From contig NC_059356.1 of NCBI RefSeq assembly GCF_019703515.2, forward strand, positions 24,357,197-24,421,196: 64,000 nt of DNA, in the 5' to 3' direction. Below the pieces are notes generated by a model. That model had not been told where the DNA came from. It ran no database searches and was given only the letters and a program-made list of their open reading frames with translations. Both the position numbers and the translations under genes were made by a program. The DNA comes from Myxocyprinus asiaticus (taxonomy: Eukaryota; Chordata; Actinopteri; Cypriniformes; Catostomidae). Shown here in pieces: positions 49,900 to 62,998 of the stretch (position 1 is its first letter; each line of letters starts with the position of its first letter).

Positions 49900-50533
49900 A
49901 CTAAAGTGGACCACGGGGTAGACAAAGATGATGCCCAACTACCCCTTGTAAAAGAGGCAGTAGCGGAACACCTCTGCCCAGTGAGTAGCAGGGTGTGGAA
50001 ATCACACCCCATTCATCCTTCCAAACCATGTCGACTAATGTCCGCACTGGCTGGAAAAGCATACTCAGCAGCGGGCCAAGCTAGTTCAGCACTCCACACG
50101 ATGGCGGTGCTCCAAGTTTCCAAGCTAAGCTCCTCAAGCAAATGGACAAGCAAGACTACAGTCCAGAGATGTTTAAAGAGCTGCACAGGCCATTGGCAAA
50201 TCAATGGGCAACCTGGTAGTCCTGGATTGTCACATCTGCCTGACCCTCACAGAAATGCGTGACGTGGAAAAAGACGCCCGCTTTGATGCTCTGGTGTCTC
50301 CAGCCTGCCTATTTGGCAGCTCTGTGGATGGGTTTGCTGAGCACTACATTACGGCTCAGCAACACTCGCATGCTATGAGACAGTTTATGCCAAAATGGAG
50401 CATTAATTCATACCAAACGGCTCATTCTCGCTCTGTCTCAGGCCAGCGCCCAGCTAAAAACCCCACGCCTGCTGCCTCAGTGCTGCCAAAAGTTGCCGCC
50501 GGCAAAGCCGTGAAAGCCGTGGGCCAAACGTAG
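49900..50533 (+). pseudogene. DIRS-like copy B, gag-like ORF
   Basis: Frames read LVKEAVAEHLCPVSSRVWKS, LAGKAYSAAGQASSALHTMA and, after a shift near 50200, LTEMRDVEKDARFDALVSPA. The counterpart in copy A (NLAEMRDAEKVRFHDAPVS) shows this is gag-like sequence. Confidence 0.7.
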
Positions 50534-51239
50534 GCAGCTGCCTCAGCATGAGCCCCACACCAATGGGAACCTCCCCCCACGCAGCAAATGCGCTCCTGAC
50601 CTGCACAGCCCTATAATGCAGAGTAGAGACACACAATTCTGTTCCCCTCTTCCCCACTGCTGTTTGTTGGGAAAGGAATATTGTTGTACAAAATGATGCT
50701 TCTGTGTCTCACATTCAAATAAAGAATGTAAAAAAGAGTACAGCGCTCATTGCACATGCATGAGACGCTCGCACTTTCTCAATAAAGAGCTCTTTTCCAC
50801 TTCAAAGCCTACATATTATGCACAACTGCTTCCAAATGGTGAGCAGCGCATTATATCATATAATGAATGAACCAAATTGCCCTCTGTCCCGTTACGCAGA
50901 CGTGTGGTGAGCATTTCTTACTGGGTGTTAAAAACGATTGAACATGGTTATACAATCCAATTTGCACGTCAGCTGCCCTGTTTCAATGGTTATCTGTCTT
51001 CCACAGTTCCGTCCGAAGACGCGCCGGTGTTACGAGCCGAAATACACAATCTTCTCGCAAAGAACAAGATAAAGATTGTTCCAGATCAATCAATGAGCCT
51101 GCTGTTCTGCTGTGCAAATGCGTGGCAATCCCTCACGGGTGTGTCAGACTGGGTGTTAAAAACGATCGAGCAGCGGGATTTACATCCCTTATTTTCTCGT
51201 TCCAGAGAAGGACGGCGAGCTTTGGCCCATTCTAGATCT

Positions 51240-52190
51240 GAGACGCTTTGAATCGTGTGCTCATGAAGCGCCCATTCAAAATGTTAACTCAGAAACAGAT
51301 CTTATAACACATCCGTCCTCAGGAATGGTTTGCGACAATAGATCTAAAGGACGCATACTTCATGTACCAATTGCACCGCGTCACAGGCGGTTTTTGAGAT
51401 TCGCATCCGAGGGATCTGGGTATCAATTCAAAGTCCTTCCTTTCGGTCTGTCTCTGGCTCCTCACGTGTTCACGAAATGTATTGACGTGGCACGCGCCCC
51501 ATTGAAAATGAACGGTGTACGTGTTTTGAATTACCTTGACGATTGGTTATTACTAGCCCAATCAGAGGCACTACTGAGCAAACATAGAGACTTGCTGCTT
51601 TGCCACCTGAAAAATCTGGGTCTGAATGTCAACTGGGCAAAAAGCACACTTTGCCTCAGCCAGGAAATCTCCTTTTTAGGAGTTTGTCTCGACTCTGAGA
51701 GCATGCGCGCGCACCTCACGAACAAGCACGTACAGACCATTCTTCGGTGTCTGTCTCAGTTCAAACTGGGGAAAACATTACCACTGAAGTCATTTCAGAG
51801 AATGCTGGGTGTTATGGTGGCAGCATCTGCCATCATACTATTAGGTCTGTTACACATGAGACCTCTCAAGTACTGGCTCAAGCGACACGTTCCACATGCG
51901 CATTGAGGTGACTCGCCGCTTTTCAGAAGAAAATTGATGACCACAGATGCGTCCAATACAAGTTGAGTCATGGTGTGTGATGGATGCTGACTTTCGGCAC
52001 CTGGACAGGTGCAAAACGGGCGTGGCACATCAACTGCCTAGAGCTACTGGCTGTCTTTCTAGCTTTGAGAGCTTTTCATTCTGACATCATGAATCAGCAC
52101 ATTCTGATTCGTTTAGACAACACAACAGTAATGACGTACATAAGTAACCAGGATGCGCTGGCTCACAAATGGCCTGCGAAACACAAGTAA
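51240..52190 (+). pseudogene. DIRS-like copy B, reverse transcriptase and RNase H
   Basis: Reads VLPFGLSLAPHVFTKCIDVA, VRVLNYLDDWLLLAQSEALL (YLDD intact) and SFLGVCLDSESM, QRMLGVMVAAS. After stops near 51905-51970 comes WHINCLELLAVFLAL and ILIRLDNTTVMTYIS (RNase H). The LKDAYF motif near 51350 is in another frame. Confidence 0.8.
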
Positions 52191-52429
52191 GCACTTCCCC
52201 TGATGTGCCTCCTTCATTCTGTCATCAGCAAAGTCCGAGTGGACATGAAAACATTTCTTTTAATTGCACTGAAATGGCCCAATCAGTCCAGATTTCCGGA
52301 GATGGTAGAAATACTGGACAGGTCTCCATGGGAAATACTGCTAAGGAGAGACCTTCTCTCTCAAACACAAGGCACGATTTGTCATCCCCAGCCAAAGCTG
52401 TGAAGACTACACATATGGCCTCTGAACGG

Positions 52430-52740
52430 AGCACAGCGGACGAGCCAGAATTGGCTCAGTTGGTGATGAACACCATTTTACAGTCTAGAGCACGCCTCTA
52501 TGCACTTAAATGGAATGTGTTTGCTAATTGGTGCATTTTGCTAACTGGCAAAGACCCAGTGAACATCCCCGTACCTGAAATTCGTACATTTCTTCAAGAG
52601 TGATTGGACTCAGGACTCACTACGTCAGTGCTCAAAGTCTATGTAGCGACTATCTCTGCGTATCATGCACTTGAAGCTGGCACCTCTATAAGCAAACATG
52701 ATTTAATCATAAAGTTCCTTAGGGGAGCGAGGTGACTAAA
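52430..52740 (+). pseudogene. DIRS-like copy B, recombinase N-terminal remnant
   Basis: Reads AQLVMNTILQSRARLYALKW and TFLQE, then, after a stop, VAT-SAYHALEAGTSI and DLIIKFL. The catalytic half is missing compared with copy C, so this copy cannot encode a recombinase. Confidence 0.7.
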
Positions 52741-53599
52741 TTCCCCTCGCCTGGCTACAGTCCCGACTTTGGGATCTAACTTTGGTCCTATTATTTTACA
52801 CAACCGCCTGCATTCAGACCGTTGTAATTTGTGACAAAGTCACAAGCTCTTTCATTATAAATAAAACTTCCTTCCAGACTGGGTTCGTGAAGAAGTTAAT
52901 ACATACTATATTACTATAGTTCATATATCCATTCTAAGTATTCCCACCTGGCTCACCATGAGGGTTATTCACTTGTGGCATACTCATGTCGGTTGCTGTC
53001 CTGCAGGACTGTGGCATCATGTTCTTTTGAGTATTATGCTTTGGTACCCCTCTCTGTGAGGATAATGCCGTTTAGTGCGGCGTGATGAGACCGTAAGGGA
53101 ACATCTCGGTTACGTATCTAACCTCGGTTCCCTTACGACTCAGTACACTTGACATTGAATTTAATAATTCTTATGGGAGTGCCTTCTTACACAACCTAGT
53201 TGAAACCTCTCTACAATAATGCCAATATTCTAATATTGGCTATGGTGTTTGAGTCCCGCCTGTTTTGGTGCGAAACTGTCCGCTATAAACTGAGACAATT
53301 CTCATAGAGATAGACTGTCCTCACTGCGTGGGCACGAGTCTCAAGGCGCTTTGCTCGCGAATCACTCTTGTTCTGAGGGACAGTTCCCGAGGATTCACAC
53401 GAGAAGGCACAGTGGGGCCGCGAGGTTGAGCAGGATGACTTTGAGGTGGTCCTCATGGCAGCACACGCCCCGCGAGCCCCTCAATCTCTACGAAGTGCAT
53501 GTTTTCGGAAACGCTATGAGCGAGACGAGCTCCAGCCTTCTGAAAGAGCAGGCTTGCACAGTGATGGCATCCTCTTTAATGTGGATCATAGGGAAGAAA

Positions 53600-54480
53600 A
53601 CGGTTATGCCCAACTACCCCCATGGAGGAGGCGGTAGCGGCACACCTCTTCCCAGCGAGTAACAGGCCGTGGTAATCACGCCCATACATCCTTCCAAACC
53701 ATGTCAACAAACGTCTGCACTAGCGGGAAAAGCTTACTCAGCTACAGGACAAGCTGGATCGGCACTTCATGCAATGGTGATGCTCCTGGTACGAGTACGG
53801 CTTCGATCCAGAGACATTCAAAGAGCTCCACACCGCTACAGACTTAGCGCTGCATGCCACAAAAGTCACTGCGCAGGCCATTGGCTAGTCCATGGGCAAC
53901 CTGGCAGTTCTGGATCAACTTATATGGCTGACCCTCACAGAAATGAGTGATAAGGAAAAAGCCACTCTGTTGGATGCTCCAGTGTCTCCAGCCAGCCTCT
54001 TTAGCGGCTCTGTGAATAAGTTTGCTGAGCATTACATTGTGATTCAGCAGAAGTCACAGGCTATGAGACACTTTATGCCCCAACGGAGTACATCACAGCC
54101 GGTTTGCCCACACTCTGTTTCGAGCCAGTGCCTGACTAAAAGCCCCATACCTGCTGCCTCACCGGCACCTGTGTATCAGCACATGCAGCAAAATCACTCC
54201 TGACAGACACCACCCATTGAAGCAGAAAGCAGAGCCTGCGGTTCCCTCCGGGTCTGCTCCAAAAAAGGCTCGGTTGGAGACACAAAACATTGTTCCCCAT
54301 CTCCCCACAATTGTTTGCCGGGAAAGGAATATTGTTGTTCACAATAATGTTGTTTCTGTGTCTTGCACTCAAATAAATGCAATAAAAAATGCAATAAGTG
54401 TAAAAAGGAATACAGCATTCATTGGAAATGCACAAGATGCTCACACATTCTCAATAAAGAGCCCTTTTTCCTCTTGAAAG
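53600..54480 (+). pseudogene. DIRS-like copy C, gag-like ORF
   Basis: Reads ALAGKAYSATGQAGSALHAM, then after shifts TLTEMSDKEKATLLDAPVSP and SLFSGSVNKFAEHYIVIQQK. Related to the gag-like frames of copies A and B. Confidence 0.7.
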
Positions 54481-54910
54481 CACACACATTATGTGCAACC
54501 ACTTCCTTATCATGAGTGACGCATTATATCATATGGTAAACAAACCGAATTGCCCTCTGTCCCGTTATGCGGACGCGTGGCAAACCCTAATTGGTATTTC
54601 AGAATGGGTGCAATAAACGATCGAACATGGTTATACGATCCAATTTGCACACCGGCCAAAGTCCAAGAGGACAAGGAAACTATTCTATTAGTTGCGCCGA
54701 AATGGCCCAACCAGACATGGCTTCCAGAAATGATAGAGATGCTGTACAGCTCGCCATGGGAAATACTGCTTAGGAGGGATTTCCTCTCTCAGGCACAAGA
54801 CACAATCTGGCATCCCCAGCCCCAGATGTGGAACCTGCATGTGTGGCCCCTGAACGGAGCGCGCTAGATGCACCAGAACTGATGCGTTCAGTCATGAACA
54901 CCATTTTACA
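54425..54910 (+). repeat. Deletion-fused duplicate segment inside copy C
   Basis: 54480-54655 resembles 54955-55130 (ACACATTATG, GCCCTCTGTCCC, TATACGATCCAATTTGCAC), and 54656-54905 resembles 56345-56600 (CCAAGAGGACAAGGAAACTA). It therefore looks like a copy lacking reverse transcriptase and RNase H placed in front of a fuller one. Confidence 0.75.
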
Positions 54911-55039
54911 GTCCAGAATGCTCATCCTAAATAAAGAGGCTGTTTTACTCTTCAAAGCACACACATTATGCGCAACTGCTTCCCTATCGTGAGCGACACA
55001 TAATATCATATGGTAAACAAACCGAATTGCCCTCTGTCC

Positions 55040-56352
55040 CATTACACGGACGTGTGACGAGACCTAACGGGTATTTCAGAAGGGGTGCAAAAAATTATCA
55101 AACATGGTTATATGATCCAATTTGCACGCCGGCCACTCTGTTTCAATGCCATTCTGTCTTCCACGGTTTTACCCAAAGACGCGCCAGTGTTACGAGCCGA
55201 AATACACAATCTCATTGTGAAAAACACGATAGAGGTTGTGCCAAATTGTCTAGCACAAAAAGGATTTTACAGCTGACGGTCTTCGGCCAATCCTGGATCT
55301 GAGACATTTTTGAAGTGCCCATTCAAAATGATTATTCAGAAATGGATCTTATCGCATGTACATCCACACGATTGGTTTGCTTCGATAGATCTGAAGGATG
55401 CGTACTTTCATATCCAAATTGTATGGCATCACAGGATGTTTTTGAGATTCGCGTTCGAAGGAACAGCATATCAATTCAAAGTCTGCCCTTCGGACTGTCT
55501 CTGGCTCCTTGCACGTTCACAAAGTACATCGATGCGGTTCTCGCCCCTCTGAGACTGAGCAGCGTGTGCATCTTAAACTACCTCAATGATTGGCTGTTAC
55601 TGCCGCAATCAGAGGCTCTGTTATGCCAGCACAGAGACTTACTGCTTCAGCATCTAAACAGCTTGGGCCTCAATGTGAACTGGGCAAGGGCACACTCTCC
55701 CCCAGTCAAAAAATCTCCTTTTTGGGAGTCCGCTAAAGCGCATTCAGGCCATTCTATAGTGTCTGTCTCAGTTCAAACTGGGGAGAACAATTCCACTAAA
55801 GCTGTTTCAGAAAGCATTGGGATTTATGGCTGTGGCATCCGCTTACACATGAGACCTCTTCAGTGCTGGCTGTAGCACCGTGTGCCACGTCATGCTTGGC
55901 ACCAAGGGTACATGTTCATCACCATATCCCGCCGCTGTATAGCTGCTTTAGCACCATGGACAGCTCCTGCGTTTTACCAGCGAGGTGTCATGCTGGGGCA
56001 AGTTGTCATGCGGCGCCTAGAGCTATTGGCTGTATTTCTAGCCTTTAAGGCTTTTCAGTCAGAAATAGCTAACTGTCATGTCCTGGTTCGCACAGACAAC
56101 ATGACAGTTGTGTCATATATAAACCGCCAAGGCGGAATTCACGAGACTTCATCCTCAAACTGTATTGAGGATTTGGGAAATATTCAGCAAAGCAGAAATC
56201 GATCTGTTTGCCTCAATGGAGAATACCTACTGTCCCCTCTGGTACTTGAAGTCCCAAGCCCCACTGGGAGCGGGCGCAATGGCACACAAATGACCGGGGA
56301 AATGCAAATATGCGTTTCCCCCGGTGTGCCTGATTCACTCTGTCATATATAA
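55040..56352 (+). pseudogene. DIRS-like copy C, reverse transcriptase and RNase H, inactive
   Basis: Reads WFASIDLKDAYFHIQI, then VCILNYLNDWLLLPQSEA: the YLDD box is YLND, a changed catalytic Asp. RNase H follows with RRLELLAVFLAFKAF and VLVRTDNMTVVSYINRQGG. Several frameshifts. Confidence 0.8.
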
Positions 56353-56509
56353 AGTCCAAGAGGACAAGGAAACTATTCTATTAGTTGTGCCGAAATGGAC
56401 CAACCAGCCATGGATTCCGGAAACGATAGCGATGCTGTACAGCTCGCCATGGAAAATACCGCTGAGGGGGGATCTCCCCTCTCAGGCACAATCTGGCATC
56501 CCCAGCCCC

Positions 56510-57525
56510 AGATGTGGAACCTGCATGTGTGGCCCCTGAACGGAGTACGCTAGATGTGCCAGAACTGATGCAATTAGTCATGAACACCATTTTACAGGCC
56601 AGAGCGCCGTCCACGAGACGCCTCTACGTGCTAAAATCGAAGGTGTTCACTGATTGGTGTCTGTCACATGGCAAAGACCCAGTAAACTGCCCCATACATG
56701 AAATTCTCATATTTCTTCAAGAGCAATTAGACGCAGGACCCCATCAACACTCAAAGTGTATGTGGCAACTATATCTGCGTATCATGCACATGAAGCCGGC
56801 ACCTCTATAGGCAAGCATGATTTAATCATAAAGTTCCTTAAAGGACCAAGACGATTAAACCCACCTTGGCCGGTTACAGTGCCGACTTGGGAATTAACTT
56901 TAGTCCTAAAAGCTCTCGCAGGGCCCCCGTTTGAACCTTTGGACTCTGTTGATTTGCGCATGCTCTCCATAAAGACCGCACTACTGCTGGCTCTGGCCTC
57001 AGTAAAATGGGTTGGTGACTTACATGCACTATCAATCGACAATTCATGTCTGGAGTTTGGCTCTTTCAAGAGCCACTTTCAAACACAGAAAAGGCTATGT
57101 ACCTAAGGTCCTAGCCACGCCCTTCAGAGCACAGGTAGTTCACCTTCAGGGCTTCTTCCCTCCTCCATTAATTCGGATGAGGAACAATAATTGCATTGTT
57201 ATGCCCTGTGAGGGAACTACATGCATACGTTGAGCATGCACGCCAGTTCAGATTGTCTGATCAGCACTTTGTATGCTATGGAGGATGCACAAAAGGAATG
57301 TCTGTGTCCAAGCAGAGACTTTCTCACTGGATTGTCAATGCAATTGCTCTGGCTTATGCGTCACAGGGTAAGTCTTGCCCAATTGGTGTTAAAGCACACT
57401 CAACTAGAGGCATGGCCTCCTCATGAGCATGGACAAATTGTGTGTCCTTACAGGACATATGTTTTGCAGCAGAATGGTCCTCTTAAAACACATTCGTAAG
57501 GTTTTACAACCTAGACATAACGTCT
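56510..57525 (+). pseudogene. DIRS-like copy C, tyrosine recombinase, inactive
   Basis: Reads MQLVMNTILQARAPSTRRLY, ISAYHAHEAGTSIGKHDLI, KGPRRLNPPWPV and LALASVKWVGDLHALS: copy A has KRVGDL here, so the catalytic Arg is Trp. KAHSTRGMASS (HxxR) precedes a stop, and the Tyr region RFYNLD follows in another frame. Confidence 0.8.
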
Positions 57526-58194
57526 CTCTCTTCACAAATCCTCTCTGTTTAGAGCACTTGCTATCCTTTGACCAAATATATATACTTATGCTCCTCCCTT
57601 TTAGGACAAGCTCCCCATCTTTTACACAACCACCTGCATTAGGCCATTGTAATTTACCGTACGTCACTGGCACTTACAGTACTGTGCAAAAGTTTTAGGC
57701 ACTTAAGATGTTTCACAAAAATATTTGTCTTAAGATGGTTATTTATACCTTCAGCTTTAGTGTGTCAATAGGAAACAGAAATTTTAGACTCCCAAACATT
57801 ACTTTTGCAAATAGCAAAGATTAGAATAGAAGAACAGGGTGCTCTGCAAGAGATGGCATTGCCCCCATTCCCTGAGACAAAGGGAACAAGACATTGCGAA
57901 TGCTAGCCGCGCTACAAGACTCAGAGTTCTTGGGGTATGAGTGATTCGCTCCTTGTTCTCAGTCAGAAATTCTGAGGAAATGATGTTTGTGCACCTGTTT
58001 TTGTAGCGGACAGTTTCGCGCCAAAACAGGTGCGGCTCAAACACCATAGACAATATTAGAATATTGGCATTATTGTAGAGAGGTTTCAACTAGGTCGTGT
58101 AAGAAGGCACTCTTATTATGCGATAATAAATGCAATGTCTCGTTCTCTTCGTCTCAGGGAACCGAGGTTATGTACGTAACTGAGACGTTCCCTA

Positions 58195-58455
58195 AGATGG
58201 CTAAGATGGCTTATTTCCATTGTGTTGTGGCTTTTCTGTTGTGTTGTAGCTTAATGTTGTTGGGTTGTGGCTTATTTTTGTTGTGTTGTGGTTTTCTGTT
58301 GTGTTGTGGCTTATTTCCATTCTGTTGTGGCATATTTCTGTTGTATTGTAGTTTTTGTGTTGTGTTGTGTTGTGGCTTGATTCCGTTGTGTTGTGGCTTT
58401 TCTGTTGTGTTATAGTGGTTGTGTTTTCAACTTCTGTTTGCTTTGCTAATTTTGT
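58195..58455. repeat. Minisatellite, TTGTGTTGTGGCTTATTTC-type units
   Basis: Roughly a dozen imperfect units built from TTGTGTTGTGGCTT with variants TTTCTG and TTTCCATT. Open frames on both strands are artefacts of the repeat. It directly follows DIRS-like copy C. Confidence 0.85.
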
Positions 58456-59436
58456 TGAGTTGTGCATCCCAAGCCTTTCAGTATGTTGTGTTGTGGTGGT
58501 ATTCCTCAGAGCTGCAGTATGTAATGGGTGTTAACATAATTTTTCCTCACACCCTTATCCTGGTAGTGGGTCCATCCTAATGGGTTTTTCTCAGGCCAAT
58601 GCAGTGTTTGTCTTGGACCTCACAACAAAAGCAAACATAAGCAGGAAGATAGACATAAGAAGGAGTTCTTATCTGTGAAAAGTTTTTAATTATGTGCAGT
58701 GTAAACCCTGGATGTTAGTTTTGGCATGTGAAATGAAGATTAGTGTGGGGTACTGAGGGATGGTCTCTTTGCTCTGAGGCTGGAGTTCACAGGGTGAGAT
58801 GAAATATAGCAATGTCTGACATTTGACATAGTGTTAAACATCTCCAAGTACAGAGACTCTGAAGCATGTAAATGTAAAAGCATATGAACGCACACATGCA
58901 TGGCTTTTTGTGCGACATTTATTAACAATATTTAATACAAAACATAGGATCTGTTATATTCTTTTACATTGTTATAAGTGACATCAGTAACATTAAACTC
59001 CTCTGGTTATGAAGCTGATAATTTTCTTTATTTACTAACCTATGACATTGCATTAATAGACATCAGACTGCACATTCTGTGTTCACAAACATGAAGATGT
59101 TTGGAATGCAACCAGCAAGCAGCAGTTCCATGTTTTAAAAACATCACCTTTCTTTTTCTCTCTTGCACAGTTCTAACTTTTGAACAACTCTGATTTGTAA
59201 TTCGGCATTGTGTTAGGTTAAATTGCTTGTGCTTTGGAAAAAAGCATCTGCTAAAATAATAAAATCACACACGAAATCAGCGCTGTTTGATCATGGCTAA
59301 TATAATCTATTCTGATATTAACCAATCAAAAAATGATCTGTCAGTCATGAAGGTGTTATTGTTTTTCAGGAAGTATGGTAGGTCTTCATACTTTGCTATT
59401 TCTTTCCTTTGTGAAATCCCAATTGAATTGCCGTGG
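58456..59436. other. No feature seen
   Basis: AT-rich sequence without recognisable coding or transposon ends. Confidence 0.6.
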
Positions 59437-60330
59437 GGCCGGTTGCACCAGCTATACGTACGTTACAACTTAGCCTAGTTGTGGCGTAAATGAGCACTAA
59501 GTCACAATTTACGCACTACAAAATATTTGAGCGTTGCACCATTAAATTTAGGTAGAATGTAACCCTACGTATAAACTAAATATTTACGGAAGCCTCCAAC
59601 CAGGAGTAACGGATGGAATAAAAAAGCAGACTGATATTTTATGACATCAGTGAGCTCATGTTTTGCATGACAGGCTTCAATCCTTTCAACATATATGATG
59701 ACGTTGGCATTTACACTCGTTTACATTTACGGGAGAAAACATTATATAAAAACGTACTTCTTCAGCATGAAACCGATCTAACGGAGCACTTTCCTGTGTA
59801 CGCCGCCCGGTGTCAAATTTCAACATATACGAAATATATAAGATATTAAAATGAATAAATGTCTATTTTTCCAGCCTGTTGTATTAGTATTTATTAATCA
59901 CCCCTTATTTATTTTAGATACAGTTCCTATTTATTGTTATTTACACAGGGCAAATATAATATTTATCAAATGTACTTTTATTACGTATCGTATTTTAATG
60001 GGGATATTATTTATTACAGCTGACAGTTAGGTGAACAAACAAGGTTTGAAAATCAACCGTAACGAGATAAAACTGAAATGCATGGCTTTTTAATACTTCT
60101 GTGTACAAATTTGAAGGCTGCTTATTGGATCAATTAAGGTAAACGTTATATTATGCGACTACACATTACGGAGAGCTTATGACCTACTAGTTAAGTCTTG
60201 CCTTAAGAACAGGTGGCGCAACCAAATTAAGCACTGACTTAGTTACAAACTAACTAGTAGTTACTAAGCCCTTAATGTGAACTTTACGTCCTAAGTTACG
60301 TGAGAACTTACGCACAGCTGGTGCAAGCCT
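59437..60330. mobile_element. TIR element GGCCGGTTGCACCAGC, copy 2
   Basis: Same ends and body as 43155-44041, including GTAACCCTACGTATAAACTA and TTAGTTACAAACTAACTAGT. Differences are mostly single bases and small indels. Non-coding. Confidence 0.8.
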
Positions 60331-62998
60331 ACCCAGATCTTCGTAATAAACTGTATTGTTCTCACTGTCTCTTAATCTGCTTCATAAACCGAGCAAACCA
60401 ATCAAGGGGGAAAAACAAGCCTCTGCTAACTAATGTGAATGAAATGTGGAAGCAATTTGTGTCCACAGAACTTCACAAGGCACCCAGACCAAGCCCAGCT
60501 GGAGTGAGAGAGGGGGAAATCACAGGATGACGCTGACATACACATCTGTGTCTGTGTGTGTTTTTGTGTATATGCTTCAGGGGAATGATACTTACTTTCT
60601 CCTCTTGCATCACTAGTAAGCTGTGCCAAGTGCACGCAAGTGGTGGTCATAGCGTACATGCGTCAATGGCAGTGTTGTAGCTCTATGTACGTCAATAGTA
60701 AGGGTTGACACTCCTCTGAGCCAATGCTTAGTGGGTGGATTTGTCAGCAGTCTTTACCTTTCCCCTTCTCTCTGAAGCACTATTCTCTCTCTATAGCACC
60801 TGGGGTCAGGCCCCCTGTATGGCCCAATGCGGTTCATAGAATCCTTCCCAGAAGCATTAAAAGAAACAATCTGTTTGGAATGAGGGTGCTTACTGAACTC
60901 TGTACAACAATAAACAATGTGAGACCTACCACAGAGATCAGTTTCAGTGTAATATTTGAAAGAATACATTCTATGTGTTTGAATAAGTGGAGGCATTAAG
61001 TGTTCATACCGATGCCTGTTTGCGTAACAAGCATTTGTATATACAGTAAGTGCATCGTAAGAGTTGTCTATGTGAGGGTGTTGTCCGAGAATAGTTGTTT
61101 TCTTTGAATGTACTTTTGAGTTGGATCGGAGAAGTGCTAATATGATTTAATCTTTCCCCACAATTAATTCTGCAAAAAAACTCTAACGCAACCCTAACTA
61201 TAACATCAACAGGAACTGAAAATCCTCCATACTCAATATCACACATTTCTAAAACATATCAAACATAGCTGTTTTTTAATAGCTCAGCAGTTGATCTGAT
61301 TATTATTAACTTAGAGTTTTAAGATGAAAAACACTTGTGTATGTAAAAAGATCTGTGGTTGGTAGTATACCCAAAAATGTAAAACCAAACATACACTACC
61401 ATCAAACTCTACCAGATTTATTTGGATGCTCCAATCACATTGACATGATTATTTGACAAAATACTGTACAAACTTTCAAATCCCAAAAAATCTTGGGATT
61501 AGCACAGAGCACAAATTCAACTGGCCATTTCTGAACTATTCAGTAACATCCTTAGGTCTGTCTTTATTACTTCAAAAGATAAACAGTGGAAACAAATTCA
61601 AACATAATATATAATAAGTGGATCTAATAAGTGGAAATATATGAAGCATCCTGAACAGCAGATTCCCCCATTTCCTCAGCAACAGAAAAGTTCTGAGCAA
61701 ATGGCAATTGGTCCTTGACAAAAACATCACATACACACTCTAAATATGCTGACATACAAATGAACAAAACCAAAAGCAAAGTATTCTAATGTTTCATTGA
61801 TTAAAAAAATAAAATAAATAAAAAATAAAAGCCTTGCACACAATTTGCCTTGAAACTTTCAAATTGATTGAGAGTGGTGAGAAAAAACATACAGCATCTT
61901 CAAATCAATGTACACAAACAACATACTGCATGTGCAGTTAAACCAAGTGTGCAGTGAAAAAACACAGATTTTAGCATGAGCCCCGCATTCTTCAACAGAC
62001 CTGATTGGTATAGCCTGATATAGAAACATACTTATTATTGTTCATTTTAATAATCTGTAACTATTAAAACAAAACAAGAAGAATACTTAAAAACATTGGA
62101 CATAAATTTCAAATCAGAAAAACTGGAGTGCCTGTCTCCTTAAAAAGAGAATGCATTGGAGTTATGTAGCGCTATGTGAGGGTTGATCGCTTAGAGGCAA
62201 GCTCCGCTTAAACTTTGCTACAATTATCCTTTTAAGCAATATTAACTGGCAAGAACTGTAATAATTTTTTTTGTTAAACTGTGCTGGGAAGGCAGGATGC
62301 CAAAAATTTTTTAATTGTCAGCCTGTTGGGACATTAAAAAGCACTTACGTTCGTTGTGAAAAATCATGGCAAGATTGTTGCGGTCGGCTGACAGAGACTT
62401 TGTTCTACGAGCGGCAAGGAATAAAGGCAAGTTGTGCTAAGAGGACCTCAACATCATGGTTTTTCCAGACTTTGCTAGAGCAACACAAGTGAAGCAGGAC
62501 GGATTCAAAGAGTGTAAAAATGTACTGCATCAACTGAAGGTAAGCTTTTGCCTGCTAAGCTAAGAATTGATGCCAAGGACGGACGTAAAACTTTTACATG
62601 CCACAACAAGCTATGGCTTTCATTAAATCAATGGTGTGAGTGGGTAATTTTGCCTGCACTCAATCAACAATACAGACTACACATCGTGCATTTTACTGAT
62701 GCAGCCTGAGAGGGTTTGTTGTTCTGTTGCCTGCCCACTGGCTCCTGCCTGACTCTCTTTTTTCCCTCTTTTTTTTCTCCCTTTGTTGCCTTGTTGTTGA
62801 GCTCATTCATTCACTTTGTGGGTTCCATGTTATTGTTTACTGGGGCCCATTTAATTTTTTATTTTATTGAACACATTTATGTACAGTTTAATGGAGTGGT
62901 TTATGTTAAGGGGAAAGAAATAAAAAAGAACAAAAAATAAAATATATATATATGCGTTTTTTGTGACCGTACTCAGTTTTTCCTAATTTTTTAAAATG
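60331..62998. other. No gene seen
   Basis: AT-rich intergenic sequence. A-rich run at 61800-61830. About 62700-62900 is pyrimidine-rich and could belong to an untranslated part of a LINE, but this is not supported further. Confidence 0.55.

Larger units (their letters stand above)
49690..53110 (+). mobile_element. DIRS-like retrotransposon, truncated (copy B)
   Basis: Starts with a terminal-repeat-like GTTCCCTTACGATTCAGTTC and CCTAGTTGAAACC, also seen at 53120-53200 and inverted at 58060-58190. It then holds gag-like, reverse transcriptase and RNase H frames, and only the start of the recombinase. It ends in an internal-complementary-region-like stretch (53040-53110). It runs directly into copy C. 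It is a different family or subfamily from copy A. Confidence 0.75.
53111..58190 (+). mobile_element. DIRS-like retrotransposon with internal duplication (copy C)
   Basis: Left terminal repeat about 53111-53290 (TTCCCTTACGACTCAG, GTGCCTTCTTACACAACCTA) is inverted at 58010-58190. The body holds gag-like, reverse transcriptase, RNase H and tyrosine recombinase frames, all damaged. The stretch 54425-54910 repeats sequence found again at 54915-55130 and 56345-56600, fused without the reverse transcriptase between them. Copies B and C are head to tail. Confidence 0.78.

Noticed and set aside
58195..58467. Open frames and a CRISPR-like pattern in the TTGTGTTGTGGC repeat
   Set aside because: Units are contiguous minisatellite repeats without unique spacers, and this is a vertebrate genome.
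60300..61250. Several 75-90-codon open frames on both strands
   Set aside because: No motif, splice context or codon bias supports them; they are expected by chance in AT-rich DNA.
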